DNA of 64,000 nucleotides, from the NCBI GenBank assembly GCA_038503035.1, contig JAVSML010025538.1:1900880-1964879 (forward strand). Direction: 5' to 3'. Below, in pieces: positions 1-11,799 of this stretch. The DNA comes from Crocodylus rhombifer (Eukaryota > Chordata > Crocodylia > Crocodylidae). Positions within the stretch are counted from its first letter, which is position 1. Every line of letters begins with the position of its first letter. The notes under the pieces were generated by a model. It ran no database searches. It was not told the origin of the DNA and saw only the letters and a program-made list of their open reading frames with translations. A program made the position numbers and the translations under genes.

Positions 1-23
1 AGGGGCTTAAGCAGGGGCCACTG

Positions 24-345
24 CATGTCTGCCCCCCCACCTGCCCCCACAGCACCAGCTGCAGCAGCTAGCATGGCTGTGGCCCAGCTGCAGGCACAGC
101 CAATGGTGACACAGCACTGTGTGACACAGGCTTTGTACATGCCGAATGGACCTGGCCTAGCCCAGCCCACTAGCGCACACCTTTCCTGGTCCTGTCCAAA
201 GCCACGTGCTAGCAGCCTGGGCTGGGTCCATTCAGCATGTACAAAGCCCAGATCATACAGTGTCACATCACCATTGGCTGTGCCTGCAGCTGGGCCACAG
301 CCATGCTGGCTGCTCCTGCCAGCACCGCAGGTGGTAGGTGGGGGG
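24..345. repeat. GC-rich inverted repeat (foldback), arms about 130 bp
   Basis: Bases 37-165 are closely matched by the reverse complement of about 200-335. Both arms share gcatggctgtggcccagctg, caggcacagccaatggtga, and ggctttgtacatgc followed by gaatggacc. The loop is short, around 166-199. Because the arms are complementary, the same short peptide (MAVAQLQAQPMV) can be read on both strands, so the open frames here are not evidence of a gene. It is probably the core of a non-autonomous DNA transposon; outer termini were not identified. Confidence 0.8.
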
Positions 346-732
346 GAGGCATGTGGTAGCCCTCACTTGTATAGTCTGTGGGTGGGTTTGTGGAGGTGCT
401 CATCCCCTCCACCACTCCCCACCCCCTGACATCCCCTTGCCACTCCTCACCCCACCATGACCCCACCACTCCTCATACCCACCCACCCCCATAACTCCTC
501 CCCCAGTCCCTACTTACCCATGACAGCACCTAGGTACTGGTCACACAGGATCCTTGCTGCACTTATGCTTGCCCCAGCATGCTAAGGGTTCGTGTCCTGT
601 GTGCTGAGGCAGCAGGAGCACCATAGAGCTGCTCTGGCCACAAACCAGAGTCTTTCTGGAGGACCAGCTCCAGGGTTACCTCAGGGAATGGTCAGGGACA
701 ATGCCCTGCCCTGCTTTTTTCCCCTGTATTTT

Positions 733-764
733 AATTTGATACCTGGATATCCAGGTATCAAATT
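733..764. repeat. Perfect 32-bp palindrome
   Basis: aatttgatacctggat at 733-748 is followed directly by its exact reverse complement at 749-764, with no spacer. It could form a cruciform or mark the centre of a palindromic MITE. A second hairpin follows 5 bases later. Confidence 0.9.
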
Positions 765-769
765 TTGAG

Positions 770-795
770 CCTGTGCTGCAAAACTGCAGCACAGG
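770..795. repeat. Hairpin with 11-bp perfect arms and 4-base loop
   Basis: cctgtgctgca (770-780), loop aaac, then tgcagcacagg (785-795). It is followed by a T run, so it superficially resembles an intrinsic terminator. In a vertebrate genome it is better read as part of the palindromic repeat cluster at 1-800. Confidence 0.85.
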
Positions 796-799
796 GAAC

Positions 800-2759
800 C
801 TTTTTTTTTTGTTCCCAGCATGCCTCTTGCCACATCTTAAACTGATTTGAACATGTATGGGCATGTGTAAGCTGATCTGAATGTGCCTAAGGTATTCAAA
901 ATACCTGCCCCCTTTTTTGAGGTGAAGAATAAGACTTTAAAATCATGTTCACTGATGCTATGCCATAGAGAAAGTTCTCCCAATGAAATATTTCCTGAAT
1001 CATTTTTGTGATAAGATCATTATTCTGTAGGGATGTAAGACTTGATGCATCATCTGAATTAAACTCTAAGAATACCAAGTGTCAGCATGACAATCCCAGT
1101 ATTTTTTTCAGGAAGGAAAATGTAATGCTTAATGGGAATAAACACCAGAGAACAGGGTAATTGTCATGAACTAAAATAATTCAGAAGCATGATAGATAAG
1201 TTGAAAAAGAAAACTTAAAGCAAAAGCAACCAAATAAAGATTCATGTAATCCAAAAAAAAATCTTTAGATCTAACAGAACACCACCAGTATGGTAGTATT
1301 TATAAACAATAAGAAACTATACTATTGGAGTACAGGAATGTTAGCTGAAGGGCAAGACTACAAAGTCACAGTAAATGACCAAATATAGAATTATCCTTCA
1401 GTTTTCAAAAGGAGACAGCTATGCTACTTTGAGGATTGATAAAATATATTATACAAAGAATCCACGATCCATTTTCAAAGGAATTTGAAGATATTCTAAC
1501 ACTATTTGCCAATTTAAAACTTTTTACCAGTGCACTTAGAGCAGGGGCTTCAGTTTCAGTGGGGCTGGTCACTCAAAATTGTCCACTGTCATCAGTGGAT
1601 TTATTAGTGCCCGGCAATTTTTACATGTCAGCCTACAATTAGTTTGGAAATTACAATGATCGTTGTACTGTATACTTAAAATATAAGTATACTTAAAACA
1701 TAAGAATGACCGTGTTAGTTTGATGACTTACAACCATGGTGCAACAATAGTAGTAACTTGTACATCACATGGGCAGCTCGATAATAGGTATAAAGTTCAT
1801 ATTCAATTACTGTATGAATTATTAACACAATTTAGAAGCAAGATGAAAAAAAATAATTTATACTTTATACTGTTTCCTCCCAATTCCCAACTTCCTCTGG
1901 TACCTGAAAAGAAGCGTAGTAGCTAAAAGAAAGTCCCTTCAATACTCAATTCATTACAAAAGACTGTAGTAATAATAAAAGATATATAACAGCAGCTTCT
2001 AATTACAAAATGTTTGGAGAAAACTACATCATATTCAAATGCTATAGTTACCTTGTATGCAACAATTAAGTGCTTGCAGACAGTAGGAGAAGACAATTTA
2101 TCTCACCAAAATACGCATATTTACACTTTTCTCCTGCTTTAACAACAGATATTCTAGGACAAGAAAAACCATTATCAATTTGCCTTTTGAGCATTCAGTA
2201 TTTCTAAATCACTTAGTCCAACATGTTGACACTTCAGTGGGAGGTCAAATTATTGTTTTGGCACCTCTGTCATCTCCTGTCACTTCAATTCCACTTTATA
2301 AAATTACTGATTGCTAGATGCAGTTGGATTAAGTAGAGAGCTAGAGACACACACACAGGAGCAACTGTCATCACTTCAATTGTGAAATTCCATAATTACA
2401 TGTCACAGCGACAGAAAGAACAAGAGAGTGGTAATAGGACTGGCATTATGATCATTGAAATGGCATGAAACTTCCCGTTAAACCCTTGCACTGTGTCAGT
2501 CCAGACATTAGGAAACAGTAAGTAGTGTTATTCTGTTTTACCTTGGGGCATTCCTTCATATTGGGATCCTCTGTTGTGATTTGGTTATTCAAAATTTTAG
2601 TTCAAGCCACTGACAGACAAAAAAGGCTTTTCTTCATGAAATCAGATCTGGTCATCATTCATTCTTTCATTGTTCACACTTATTTTAGAAGCTTAGGACC
2701 CACAGCTCTCTCTTTGTTTCAGGGTGTAGGATATATATTTCCAACTCCAGTTTAGGAAC
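800..2759. other. AT-rich stretch without recognised gene
   Basis: AT-rich non-coding DNA. Open frames are 60-76 codons, lack domain-like composition and have no splice context that stands out. No repeat family was recognised. Confidence 0.6.
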
Positions 2760-2762
2760 TAA

Positions 2763-3069
2763 GGGCATTTATACACATACTTCTTTCCAGCAATGTGTCA
2801 GAGATCTGGTGCACTGCACGTGAGCTGAGGTAAACTGCACTGCACCATGTGCAGTTGTATAAGTGGCGAAACATACGTCAGCGTGCAGAAAATGGTGGTG
2901 ATGCACTTTGGAACTAAAGCATCTCCAAGGTGTTTTAGTTCAAAAGTGTGCCGCCGCTATTTTCTCAACGCTGATGTGCATTTTGCCACTAGTACAATTG
3001 CATGCAGCACAGTTCCAGATGCTTTTCAAAGAGCCCAGTGCTGCAACGAATGCATGTGTAGAAAAGCCC
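2763..3069. mobile_element. PIF/Harbinger-like MITE with palindromic core
   Basis: The 307-bp element is flanked by TAA on both sides (2760-2762 and 3070-3072), the trinucleotide duplication expected of Harbinger elements. Its ends are imperfect inverted repeats: gggcatttatacacatac on the left, and gggcttttctacacatgc on the right when reverse-complemented. Inside lies a foldback core: about 2861-2921 matches the reverse complement of about 2932-2990, sharing agtggc, cagcgt, agaaaat and gaactaaa. The same core recurs at about 53490-53625. No transposase is encoded, so it is non-autonomous. Family assignment rests on the duplication and end structure only. Confidence 0.7.
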
Positions 3070-3189
3070 TAAGGGCCTTGTTATACCTCACACTGTTAGC
3101 TGCGCAAATGTTGATCAGTGTTAGCACTAGCTTAAGTTTGGAGCAGTCACACTTCAGTTTAGCAGCTGCCTGGAGGACTGAAAGGTAAG

Positions 3190-3640
3190 AATCTCTCTGC
3201 CCACTCCTATTACGGGCCTCCCCCCTGCCACTTGAGGCTCCCCCAGTTCCCTCCCATCCCTTGAGGTTCCCCCCCATCAGTCCCCCACCAATTTGTAGCT
3301 GCCTGGTTAACTATACCAGGGGAGCAGGCAGGGAAAGGTTAACCCTTCCTGCCCCGTCAGTGCTGCCAGGTTCCTGCTCTTCTTGGGGCTAAGCAAGGGG
3401 CGACGTGTAGGGGGAGCACACGGATGTATGTGCATCCCCTGAGCGTGGCAGTGAACCCCCTGCAAAAAGGCACTGTTGACACTGTTGGCAATACCTTCAG
3501 GTGGTCATCACTCGCCACCCCGCCACTGACACCGCCGGTGAGTGGGAACTGCTGCTGATGCGGTAGTCGCTGACCAAGGGTCAGCGCTCGCCATGCCCCC
3601 CTCTCCCCCACTGCCCACACCAACAGATGCTACTCCAGAA
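3190..3640. repeat. GC-rich segment with short inverted motifs, unclassified
   Basis: This GC-rich patch follows the MITE. It has small palindromes such as the ggcaggg...cctgcc stem at about 3331-3357 centred on ggttaacc. The frames here have no recognisable product. It is probably an interspersed repeat of unidentified family. Confidence 0.35.
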
Positions 3641-3869
3641 CACTTCCATTTAGAGCCTGACTAGGGGTGCAGATTCCCTCACCTAAACAATCAGAATTTG
3701 AGTAGGGAACTGTGACCCATTTTCCTCTTACTGGTGAGGCAAAGTTTTTCACCCACAGGGAGCACATTCTCTATTAAAAATCACAAACAAAAAAATTGGA
3801 GAAAAACCAGTGATTACTGCACAGCAAAGCATGTTCAGAGATCTGCAGTTTGTTCTCTTTTGTACCTCT

Positions 3870-4060
3870 AACTTGCTTGCTGCATGACCTTGCCTCTGTC
3901 CTCTTTGTGCTTTTAGTTCCCTATGTGTAACTTGGGTAATATAAAAATAATAATTTCCTTCCCTCACAGGTCCTTTTAATTTGTTTGCCAGAAGCTTTGA
4001 GATCTTCCGACAGAAGGCACTAAAAATGTATAAAGAATTATCATCAGTAGGCAGAGAAAA
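3870..4060 (-). repeat. MIR-like SINE fragment
   Basis: In plus orientation it shows the reverse-complement MIR core order: a gcatgaccttgcctctgtcc stretch, then ttagttccctatgtgtaa and a taataataatt-type segment before cctcacag. This parallels the usual 'loss of leading tract, tgcctcagtttccc, atctgtaaaatg' layout. It is divergent, so a fragment of an ancient SINE. Confidence 0.5.
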
Positions 4061-5425
4061 GGAAAGCCATAGAATTCCCAAGAAGATAATAGGGAGTTAT
4101 GAAAGATTATAACACTTTGGGGAAATTTTCTAACTTACTGACCTATCACGTTATTGGTGTAATGCATACCATAATGCCAATAGCTCTCATAAACCCTCAG
4201 TACTTTGAACTCAAGTGGTGAATTTCCATGTCAAGATGCATCTCAAAAGTGGTATCTCTGTGAGCTGCATTCCTGCTGGAGGACAGAAAATGAAGTGAGA
4301 TTTTTTGAGTGACCTTGAACTACAATGCTAATAACACTTAGCTGCTAGTTAATGGTCAGCATTGTGGTGCCTGGAGGGAATACTGGAGAGAATGTCATTG
4401 CAAATTGTAGCAATGGTGAGCTTCCCACCCCCCGCCCCCCAACAAAAGGACGGGATTGAAGCAAACCAAAACGTAGAAACCAAGGTTGGAGAATAAAACA
4501 TCTCACAGTAAAAAAAGAATATAACACAACTCTCTAGTACAGAAACATCCTTTTTAGGTAAGATCCTCCTCAGTTTGCTGTGGTTCAATACTTTCATTTC
4601 TTTATTTTGTAAAAAACAAGATTAGGATAAATTCCCTGTTTTGGATGTCACATACTTGTTTTGTAATGCCAGTACATCTTGATGACCAGTCATCAGAGGA
4701 CCACAATACCCAGAATACAGTTATAGAATGTATGACAGTGCCAGTTAACTACTTTACAAACCATACCCACAAGAGTAGGATAAGGCAAGGAAAATAGAAA
4801 GCATCTTATTTGCATTTAAAGGAAATAATTTCTTTTAATACTTTTGGGAGATTCCTCTCCTATGGAAGGCTAACACAATTCTTCCCTCTATTTCTCTTAT
4901 TGAAGTCAAACAACAAAGATACGTATTAAAAATAAAAAATTTCAGTATTTCTGAAAATAAAATCTCAACTAATGGAAACTGGCAAAGCTCCACTGAAGTG
5001 AAACTTATGTGAAGGCACACCAGCTAAAAATCCAGCTTTGTATGGCCAAGTCTCTAAAGTAGCATAGCAGATGAATACTAATTTTCATATGTCCTTGCTA
5101 AAAAAAAGAATTGCATGAATTTTCCCCTACCTGAATATTTTTAGATATTTTTCCAAACTAAAAGAACTTTAATCATAAGATATATATTATATAGAGAGCT
5201 TATCTTATCTAGCATTTTTATTATAAAGACTGTTATTTAGTACCTTTGCAGAGCAGCACATATAGCATTTTTCACAATAGTTCCTTGCTTTGCTACACAA
5301 AGAGAGAATACATTAGGGAATTATTATTACCAAGGTTATAAGGTAAATGGTGTATATCATTACCGCATCCACAAGGCCATAACAATTAACCAGCCAGGTA
5401 TGTTCCCATTCTCATTAAAAATTAG
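4061..5425. other. AT-rich stretch without recognised gene
   Basis: Non-coding AT-rich sequence between the MIR fragment and a CR1 copy. There is a small C-run at about 4427-4440. No gene, RNA or repeat family was recognised. Confidence 0.55.
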
Positions 5426-6415
5426 GGGACTGTGGTGTCGACACCTACACAATCAAATGGGTCACTAACTGGCCCAAGGGCCGAACCCAGAGAGTGGTGG
5501 TAGATGGGTCATTTTCAACCTGGAGGGATGTAGGCAGTGGGGTTCCGCAGGGCTTGGTCCTCGGGCCCACACTGTTCAACATCTTCATCAACGACTTGGA
5601 CGAGGGGGTAAAAAAAAGGAGGAATAGGCTGCAATCAGACCTAGACAGGTTACAGGGGTGGGCAAATGAGAACAGGATGGGTTTCAACACTGACAAATGC
5701 AAGGTGATGCATACCTACAGGCTGGGGTACTCCCTTCTCGTCAGTGCAGAGGCAGAAAAGGATCTTGGAGTCATCATTGATGCCAAGATGAACATGGGCT
5801 GGCAGTGTGGGGATGCAGTCAGGAAGGCCAACCATACCTTGTCATGCACCCACAGGTGCATCTTGAGCAGGTCCAAGGAGGTGATCCTCCCCCTCTATGC
5901 AACACTGGTCAGGCCGCAGTTGGAGTACTGTGTTCAGTTCTGGGCACTGCACTTCAAGAGGGATGTGGACAACGTGGAGAGGGTCCAGAGGAGGGCCACT
6001 TGCATGATCAGGGGGTAGCAGGGCAGGCCCCATTAGCAGAGGCTACAGGACCTGAACCTGTCCAGCCTCCACAAGAGAAGGCTGAGGGGGGATCTAGTGG
6101 CCTGTTACAAACTAGTCAGAGGGGACCAGCAGGCATTGGGGAAGTCCCTGTTCCCCCAAGCACTACCAGGAGTGACTAGAAATAATGGTCACAAGCTGGC
6201 AGAGGGTAGCTTTAGGCTAGACATCAGGAGGTGCTACTTCATTGTCAGGGTGGTTAGGATCTGGAGCCAACTTCCAAGCAAAGTGGTGCTGGCTCCTACC
6301 CTGGGGGTCTTTAAGAGGAGGCTAGACGAACACTTTGCTGGGGTCATTTGACGCCAGTACTTTTTCCTGCCATGGTAGGTCAGACCCTACCAACTATGAA
6401 ACTAAGTTCGTAAGT
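5426..6415 (+). pseudogene. CR1 LINE, 3' part of ORF2 (reverse transcriptase) with active-site deletion
   Basis: This is a dead copy of a CR1 non-LTR retrotransposon. The main frame runs from about 5450 to 6351. It shows the RT motif GVPQGLVLGPTLFNIFINDL and then jumps directly from DLDEGVK to RLQSDLDRLQGWANENRMGF. The intervening segment that normally carries the F/YADD catalytic aspartates is absent. Downstream are the conserved C-terminal pieces LYATLVRPQLEYCVQFW, VERVQRRAT and LDIRRCYFIVRVVRIWSQLP, ending with FKRRLDEHFAGVI and a stop. Two in-frame stops (6016-6018 and 6034-6036) break the frame. The 3' untranslated tail contains a CR1-like ccatggtaggtcagaccc segment, ending near 6415. 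The 5' end is truncated, as is usual for CR1. It is not a host gene. Confidence 0.9.
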
Positions 6416-9400
6416 CTCCCTCTATGCTACTCTGTGTACTAAGTTACCATTTCCTCCACCTATGTGTGCTCAGGAACTTTATAATTTTGATTTGTTGTGC
6501 CTCCAACACACTGATTAAGGCAATGAGAAACACTTGCATTGTAGGCACTAAACTACGACAATTTTTGCAAGAGGAAGAATACATAGTAGGGTTGACATCA
6601 AGTACTCAGAAGTCATGAAATCAGGGCCCAACTCATCAGTAGCTTTAGATGTAAGAAGAATTTGCAGAAATGCATTTTGCATTCTTTCACTTTTATTCTG
6701 GATTTTAAGCCTTTAGGCATTGCTTCCAAGTTTTTCTCTACAGTAATGAGAAGTAACAAGGAAATTTAATATGATTTTTTTATAAAATCCCATGACTCTA
6801 GGGCTAAGTAAACAGTCAAAAAGCCTGAGGCTGAATTAATTCAATATTCACAGGTTAATCTAAGCTGTGTAGATTGAACCGATAAGAAAGTAAACAGACA
6901 TCCACTTTTCATTCTGGAAATACAGCCACATGCCTGCAATGCGCCAGGCCAGAAGATGGGAAAAGGGGCACTAGAGTACATTTCTCTGCTTGGCTGAAGC
7001 AGACAGCTTAAGCCAATGCTAGCCCAAACCACCTGGGGGGAAGGGAGGGAGGGTTGCAGGGGAGGTGCAAATCATCCTGGTATACTGGGGGACAGTGAGT
7101 TAAGGGGCTCTTTTTGTTGCTGTTGCAAGGAATTAAACTAGGTCATACATAAGAGGCACATGAGAAATAATTAGAGAAAAAGACAGATCTGAATCATAAA
7201 CTGAGTTAGGATAGACAATTTTTTTTTCTTAATTTACATGACACATTTCACAGTAACCTTGAGTTGAAAGAGGTAGTTAGCCAAGTTAGTCTGAAGTCAG
7301 GTAGAAGGGAACTATATATTAGAGATAGACATAGCATAAGCTTTCATGAGCCCAAGCTATGAAAGGACATACACAGAGCACTGTATAGAATGGAGAAAGT
7401 GATTTCCATACAAGAAGGAGGAAGGGTTTGGGGGGGAGAAGACTTCAGTGCTGGGAGGAGCACAGAAGCAAGCAATAAGGTATATTGCTATGGGTTTAAT
7501 CCTATGGGTTTATTGCTTATTAACCTCCCTCCCTCCTCTGCTGACTTTTGTATTTAAATCACTGTTTTATACAATAATCCTCGTCATCAGATCAGTTTTG
7601 TCTCCCTGCTAAAGCTTCAACGCAGCTTCTAACATCCACTTGAAAAGTTAGAAGTGAAGTAGCTCCAGAAAGAAGTGGTTATAGAGAAGATAAACAGATT
7701 TATATCGTATAATTAACTAGGGAAGATTTCCATTCATCAGTAATTACAAATTGCAAGAGTATGTTTCATAATAAAAAGGTAAATGATAAATTCCTAATGA
7801 TGCATGTCCTAATTGGACTGGATTGGATCTGAAGCCTACCTGGAAACAGACAATTTCTTTACATTGTTCTGGCTCAGTGAAGTAATTCCTAATTTCTTAG
7901 TAAATATTTTTTTTAAAAAAGGTTCCAAGTAAATGTTTAAAAAATAATAATAATAAAAATCAGCAACCCGCCCCCCCATACAGCTGTCATGGAAGAAACC
8001 TATGATAAAATGAAAGAATTTATCACTGAAATTCACTCAGTGAAATTTGTTCCCAGGATAACAAAGCTAAACACAGATATCTGCCATCTGAGGTAAAGGA
8101 AAAGATTCTGCCTGATGGACCAACTACTAGAAATGAACCTACAATGCACTGTGTAACAATTACAGTTGTATAACTGTCTTTTTATTTCGCAAAGTCCTAA
8201 ACAACACAAAGCAGGAGAGAGAGATAGGCTAGCTAGTTTTCAATATACAGTTTTGTGTTTACACTTTCAAAAGTTAGGTGTAAATTCCATTAAATAAAGC
8301 ACCATTGCGCTGGATATCTAACATAAACTGTCTGACAAAGGAATCATGTTCCTATCAAGCTAAATGACTAAACCAACAGACAACTGCCTTGGGCTGCAAT
8401 CTCACATGCTTCCTTCATTATGAATTCTCCTGATATCTGCATAATGGTCTGCTCTTACAGGAGTTCTAGAAGCAGGTAGTTGATCCCCCTCCTCATATGT
8501 ACTGTGTACTATTGCCCTGTGCAATTCAGTTGAGACAAGGAATAGCAGAGGGGCCAAAGAAACACCACTAATAATAATAAATAAAAATGATTATCCTACC
8601 TCCTTGTACAAGTCAGTAAATCTCCTGTTCCTCATCATCACTTTCATAATGGGCGAGCCAAAATTACAGAATGGCCCCGAGGAGTTAGAAGGGTATAGCA
8701 ATAATCATATGGACAGATGGGCAAGGAATTCAGAGCTCAGTTTTGTAACAGTAATACCCAGCTCTCCAAATCTCCAGCCTGAAGGCATGGTGTACATCTT
8801 TTCATTTAACACACCAGGTTTTTTCAGCTCCTCCACTCACATTTCTGAAGCTTTCATTTTCAATTAAAAACTGATTTAAACTAAACAGATTAGCATGCAT
8901 AAGAATTTACATCTCTGTAATAGTAATGGACATATCAGTATGCATTTATCTGTAGGAAACTAATACATGCCTAAATTTCCTTCTGTGCAGAGGAACAACC
9001 TATGTCCTCCCTACCAGTTAAGTTCCCCATAGGGCCTCTAAAGACTTGGACTCAAGTAGGGCATAGGTGTTTTTCTGGCCTTTTGCACAAGGATGAACAT
9101 CAATCATGCCAAACAAAAGTTTTTGAGGAAATTATTCCAGGTTAGAGTAATGTAATGCATCAGTTCCACTTCTGGTGGGCTAACAGAGGACAACATGCTA
9201 TAATGCACTGTAGAACAGTGCTGGAGTGCTTGCTTCTAAAAGGAAATGAGGAGGAATATGCCCCAGATACTAGTTTAATAAATACTAATTTATGCAGATG
9301 AGAATTTGGCCCACCTTAACAACACTGAAAACAGGGTACAATGATTAGATCCAGAGAAATGTAACAGAGATTTTCAAACAAAATCAGACCAACCAACGTT

Positions 9401-10200
9401 ACTACCCCTGCACTTTCCCCGTTTTACGAGGAAACAAAAACAAACAATTTGGAGGGGGCTTTGCTTTATTTTCTTTTTTAAATATATGAATTTGTCCCCC
9501 AACTGCAATTACATTTTCTGATCATGGTCAATAATGGTCTTTCTGAAATATTGTGATAAAGTTCCTTCTTTGCAATTTCCAAACTAATTATGTGGATACA
9601 AATACTTTAGATAAAAATTCAGAAATGTGAATGTGTACCAGAAACAAGCTAGAAGTTTAAGTATCAGAAGTTTAAGTCTTTCAAGTCCCAGCCATTAGCC
9701 CTGATGGAACAGCATTGAAACATGAGCAAGTGACATGGAAAAAAAACTTATCAAAATGAGTTAAACATTTCAATTCATTTGAATGGAATAACATGTTCCT
9801 AACAATAAACCCACTATGTCACTTCCAAAAGTTAGAAAACAACATTGAAAAGTGGTTTGTTGAATTAAGGGCTAAATAGGAATATTTCAAAACCAAGCAA
9901 GTGGAGAAACTGTAGTAAAACCCCGTTTTTCCTTTTTTTAAATTTATTTTAAAATGCATTCCCTCCCCTTCCCCAACCATTTTTGACTCATTCTCTCCTT
10001 CTCTATTCCCTATAGATAAATATAAGTGAGCTCAAACTTAGGATAAGCTTTAAACATTTTTATGTTAGTAGCAAGTTTATGGATATCCACTGTTTTATAT
10101 TGTATAATTATTAGGTTTGTAATAATTTTTACTGTTGTATATTGTATTATTATCATTTTTGTATTGATTTTTATTGTTTCATATGGTTATTGTATGGTTT
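6416..10200. other. Long AT-rich stretch, one recognised repeat fragment
   Basis: Mostly non-coding AT-rich sequence, with one repeat fragment at about 7265-7380 listed separately. The 87-codon frame at 8604-8867 has no recognisable domain and no flanking splice pattern that I trust. Confidence 0.5.
7265..7380 (+). repeat. Interspersed repeat fragment ('gttagtctga...aagctttcatgag' family)
   Basis: gttagccaagttagtctgaa is followed about 70 bases later by cataagctttcatgagccc. This is the layout of a very common amniote interspersed repeat with a gccgtgttagtctg start. Related copies are at 27037-27394 and about 60460-60625. Confidence 0.5.
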
Positions 10201-10638
10201 AGGCCTGTGTTTGTAAGTGACCCAAAGTCATGTAAAGTTTCCAGTTTATATGTCAAGCCTCCCTCTTCTGTCCTCTGCCTGGGCATTCCATGTTGCAACA
10301 ATATGATTCATTGTACCCCTCCCATGTAAACTGGTTCCCCGATGAATGGGAATGATTGGGAATGACTGAAATACAATGGTAGCAGTTCTCTACCGAATGA
10401 CCTGTAATGACTGGGCCATCACCTCGCATTGATTCATCTAGGAACCACGGACCTCACCCAGGAACAGATACAAGACCAGCATTTGAAAGACAAAAGACCC
10501 TGCAGAACCAGCAACTCGACCATTGTACTCTACCATTGCAGACATCCAAAACTGCACATCTCTGCATGGAGCACACATGCTCAGTATGTCGGGGCTGAAC
10601 CTTGACTGGGCATGCCTCCTGTCACTAGAGTCTGCCCC

Positions 10639-10645
10639 TATAAAG
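10639..10645 (+). promoter_or_regulatory. TATA-box candidate in the LTR-like segment
   Basis: tataaag sits in a G/C-rich context, the only such TATA context I noticed in this region. It is followed at a plausible distance by a polyA signal. Confidence 0.45.
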
Positions 10646-10996
10646 AGGGGCAGTGAAGACAGACCCAGTGGGAATGTCATTTCCATCCAGACCAGATCAG
10701 CTTCACATCACCTATCTACCCCAGAGGCCCTGCCGGCAAACCCCTCTGAAAAACACCAAGCTGAAGGAGACTCCAACTGGCCATCGAGGATCAACTTCTA
10801 GCCTGGGATAGGTAGATATTACCTGCATACCTCCTCCTACCATTTGGACTCTCTCTCTCTCTCTTTCTCCTCCTGGACTTCAGTGGACTTCAGCCCCTGA
10901 ACCAAGCCTCTTTAACCCCTGCTACCATTGTGTGTATGTGCATGTATGTGTGTGCAAGGGAACCAATTTGGCATTGTGTCACCATCTCCCCTGTTC

Positions 10997-11002
10997 AATA
11001 AA
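10997..11002 (+). promoter_or_regulatory. Polyadenylation signal (aataaa) in the LTR-like segment
   Basis: The aataaa hexamer follows ctgttc and precedes accactgtgatttgc, which fits an R/U5 junction of a retroviral LTR. Confidence 0.45.
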
Positions 11003-11188
11003 ACCACTGTGATTTGCAACCCTGAGCTGGGTCATGTTTTACTAAATCCCAGTCCCTTCCCTATCTTAAATTCCAGCCTCATTTTCTCTCTCTCTCTCTC
11101 AGCCCCAGTCCCCACTCTCTCTGCTAGTTTCCTGATCTCCTCCCAATTCCATCTCCCCTTTTCTGCTACCTCTTAGCCTCTCCTGGTC

Positions 11189-11305
11189 CTACTGCCTTTT
11201 CCCTGTGACTTTCTGCTGCTTTTCCTGTGACTTTCTGCTGCCTTTCTTTGCTTTCCTGCTGCCCTCCCACCTGCTGCTTTTCCTGTGATTTTCTGCTGTC
11301 CATCT
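11189..11305 (+). repeat. Imperfect short tandem repeat, CT-rich
   Basis: The phrase cctgtgactttctgctgc and close variants recur three times in about 115 bases, separated by ttttc and cctttc-type linkers. It lies inside the LTR-like element. Confidence 0.7.
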
Positions 11306-11799
11306 CTCTGTTTTCAGGCTTACCCACACCTTCTGTTATTCTCCCCCCACCTACCTATAGCTTCCCAGCTCCTCTTAGCTGTCCCACAGCTTTCTGCAGC
11401 AGCTGGAACCTTTCTCCAGCTTCCAGCACCTACTGCCGCTCCCTGCAACTCCTCTAGCTGCCCCAGAGCCATCCTCTGGCTGCCCACACCCAGAGCCCCT
11501 CTTTAACACCCACACTTTCCCTTAGTCTCGTTTTTCCTCTCCCCATCTACCTTTTCAGTTCCCCCATAGCTCTGGCACCAGTCCCAGCCTACGTATCCAC
11601 ATCACTTCCCTGTTCTGCAGGCTTTGGGTGTTGTCTTTTAATTAACCTAAAGTTACCCCAGAGCCTCAGTTCTTCAGCCCAGGCTCCTATAATCTACTGG
11701 TTCTAATTCCGGTCCTGGTGACTTTAATTTCCAGCAACTTTCACTCCCTACACTTCTACTTTCTTACCTTAACCTTTCTTCAGGCATCCCAAGTACACC

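Larger units (their letters stand above)
10200..11752 (+). repeat. Probable solo LTR of an endogenous retrovirus
   Basis: There is a TATA-type promoter at about 10639 (tataaagagg, inside cccctataaagagggg). A polyadenylation signal aataaa lies about 358 bases downstream at 10997-11002, followed by a G/T-containing region. This is the promoter-then-polyA order of a U3-R-U5 unit. A CT-rich, locally tandem U5-like stretch ends near ctccctaca at 11752. No primer-binding site, gag, pol or env follows, so a solo LTR is the simplest reading. The 5' boundary is uncertain and no target-site duplication was found. A host promoter or a different repeat is possible. Confidence 0.45.

Noticed and set aside
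25..429. 134-codon frame at the window start
   Set aside because: It spans a palindrome; the same peptide piece MAVAQLQAQPMV appears on the opposite strand, as expected of an inverted repeat rather than a gene.
770..815. Hairpin plus T-run resembling a bacterial terminator
   Set aside because: The window is vertebrate nuclear DNA, so the structure is better explained by a palindromic repeat.
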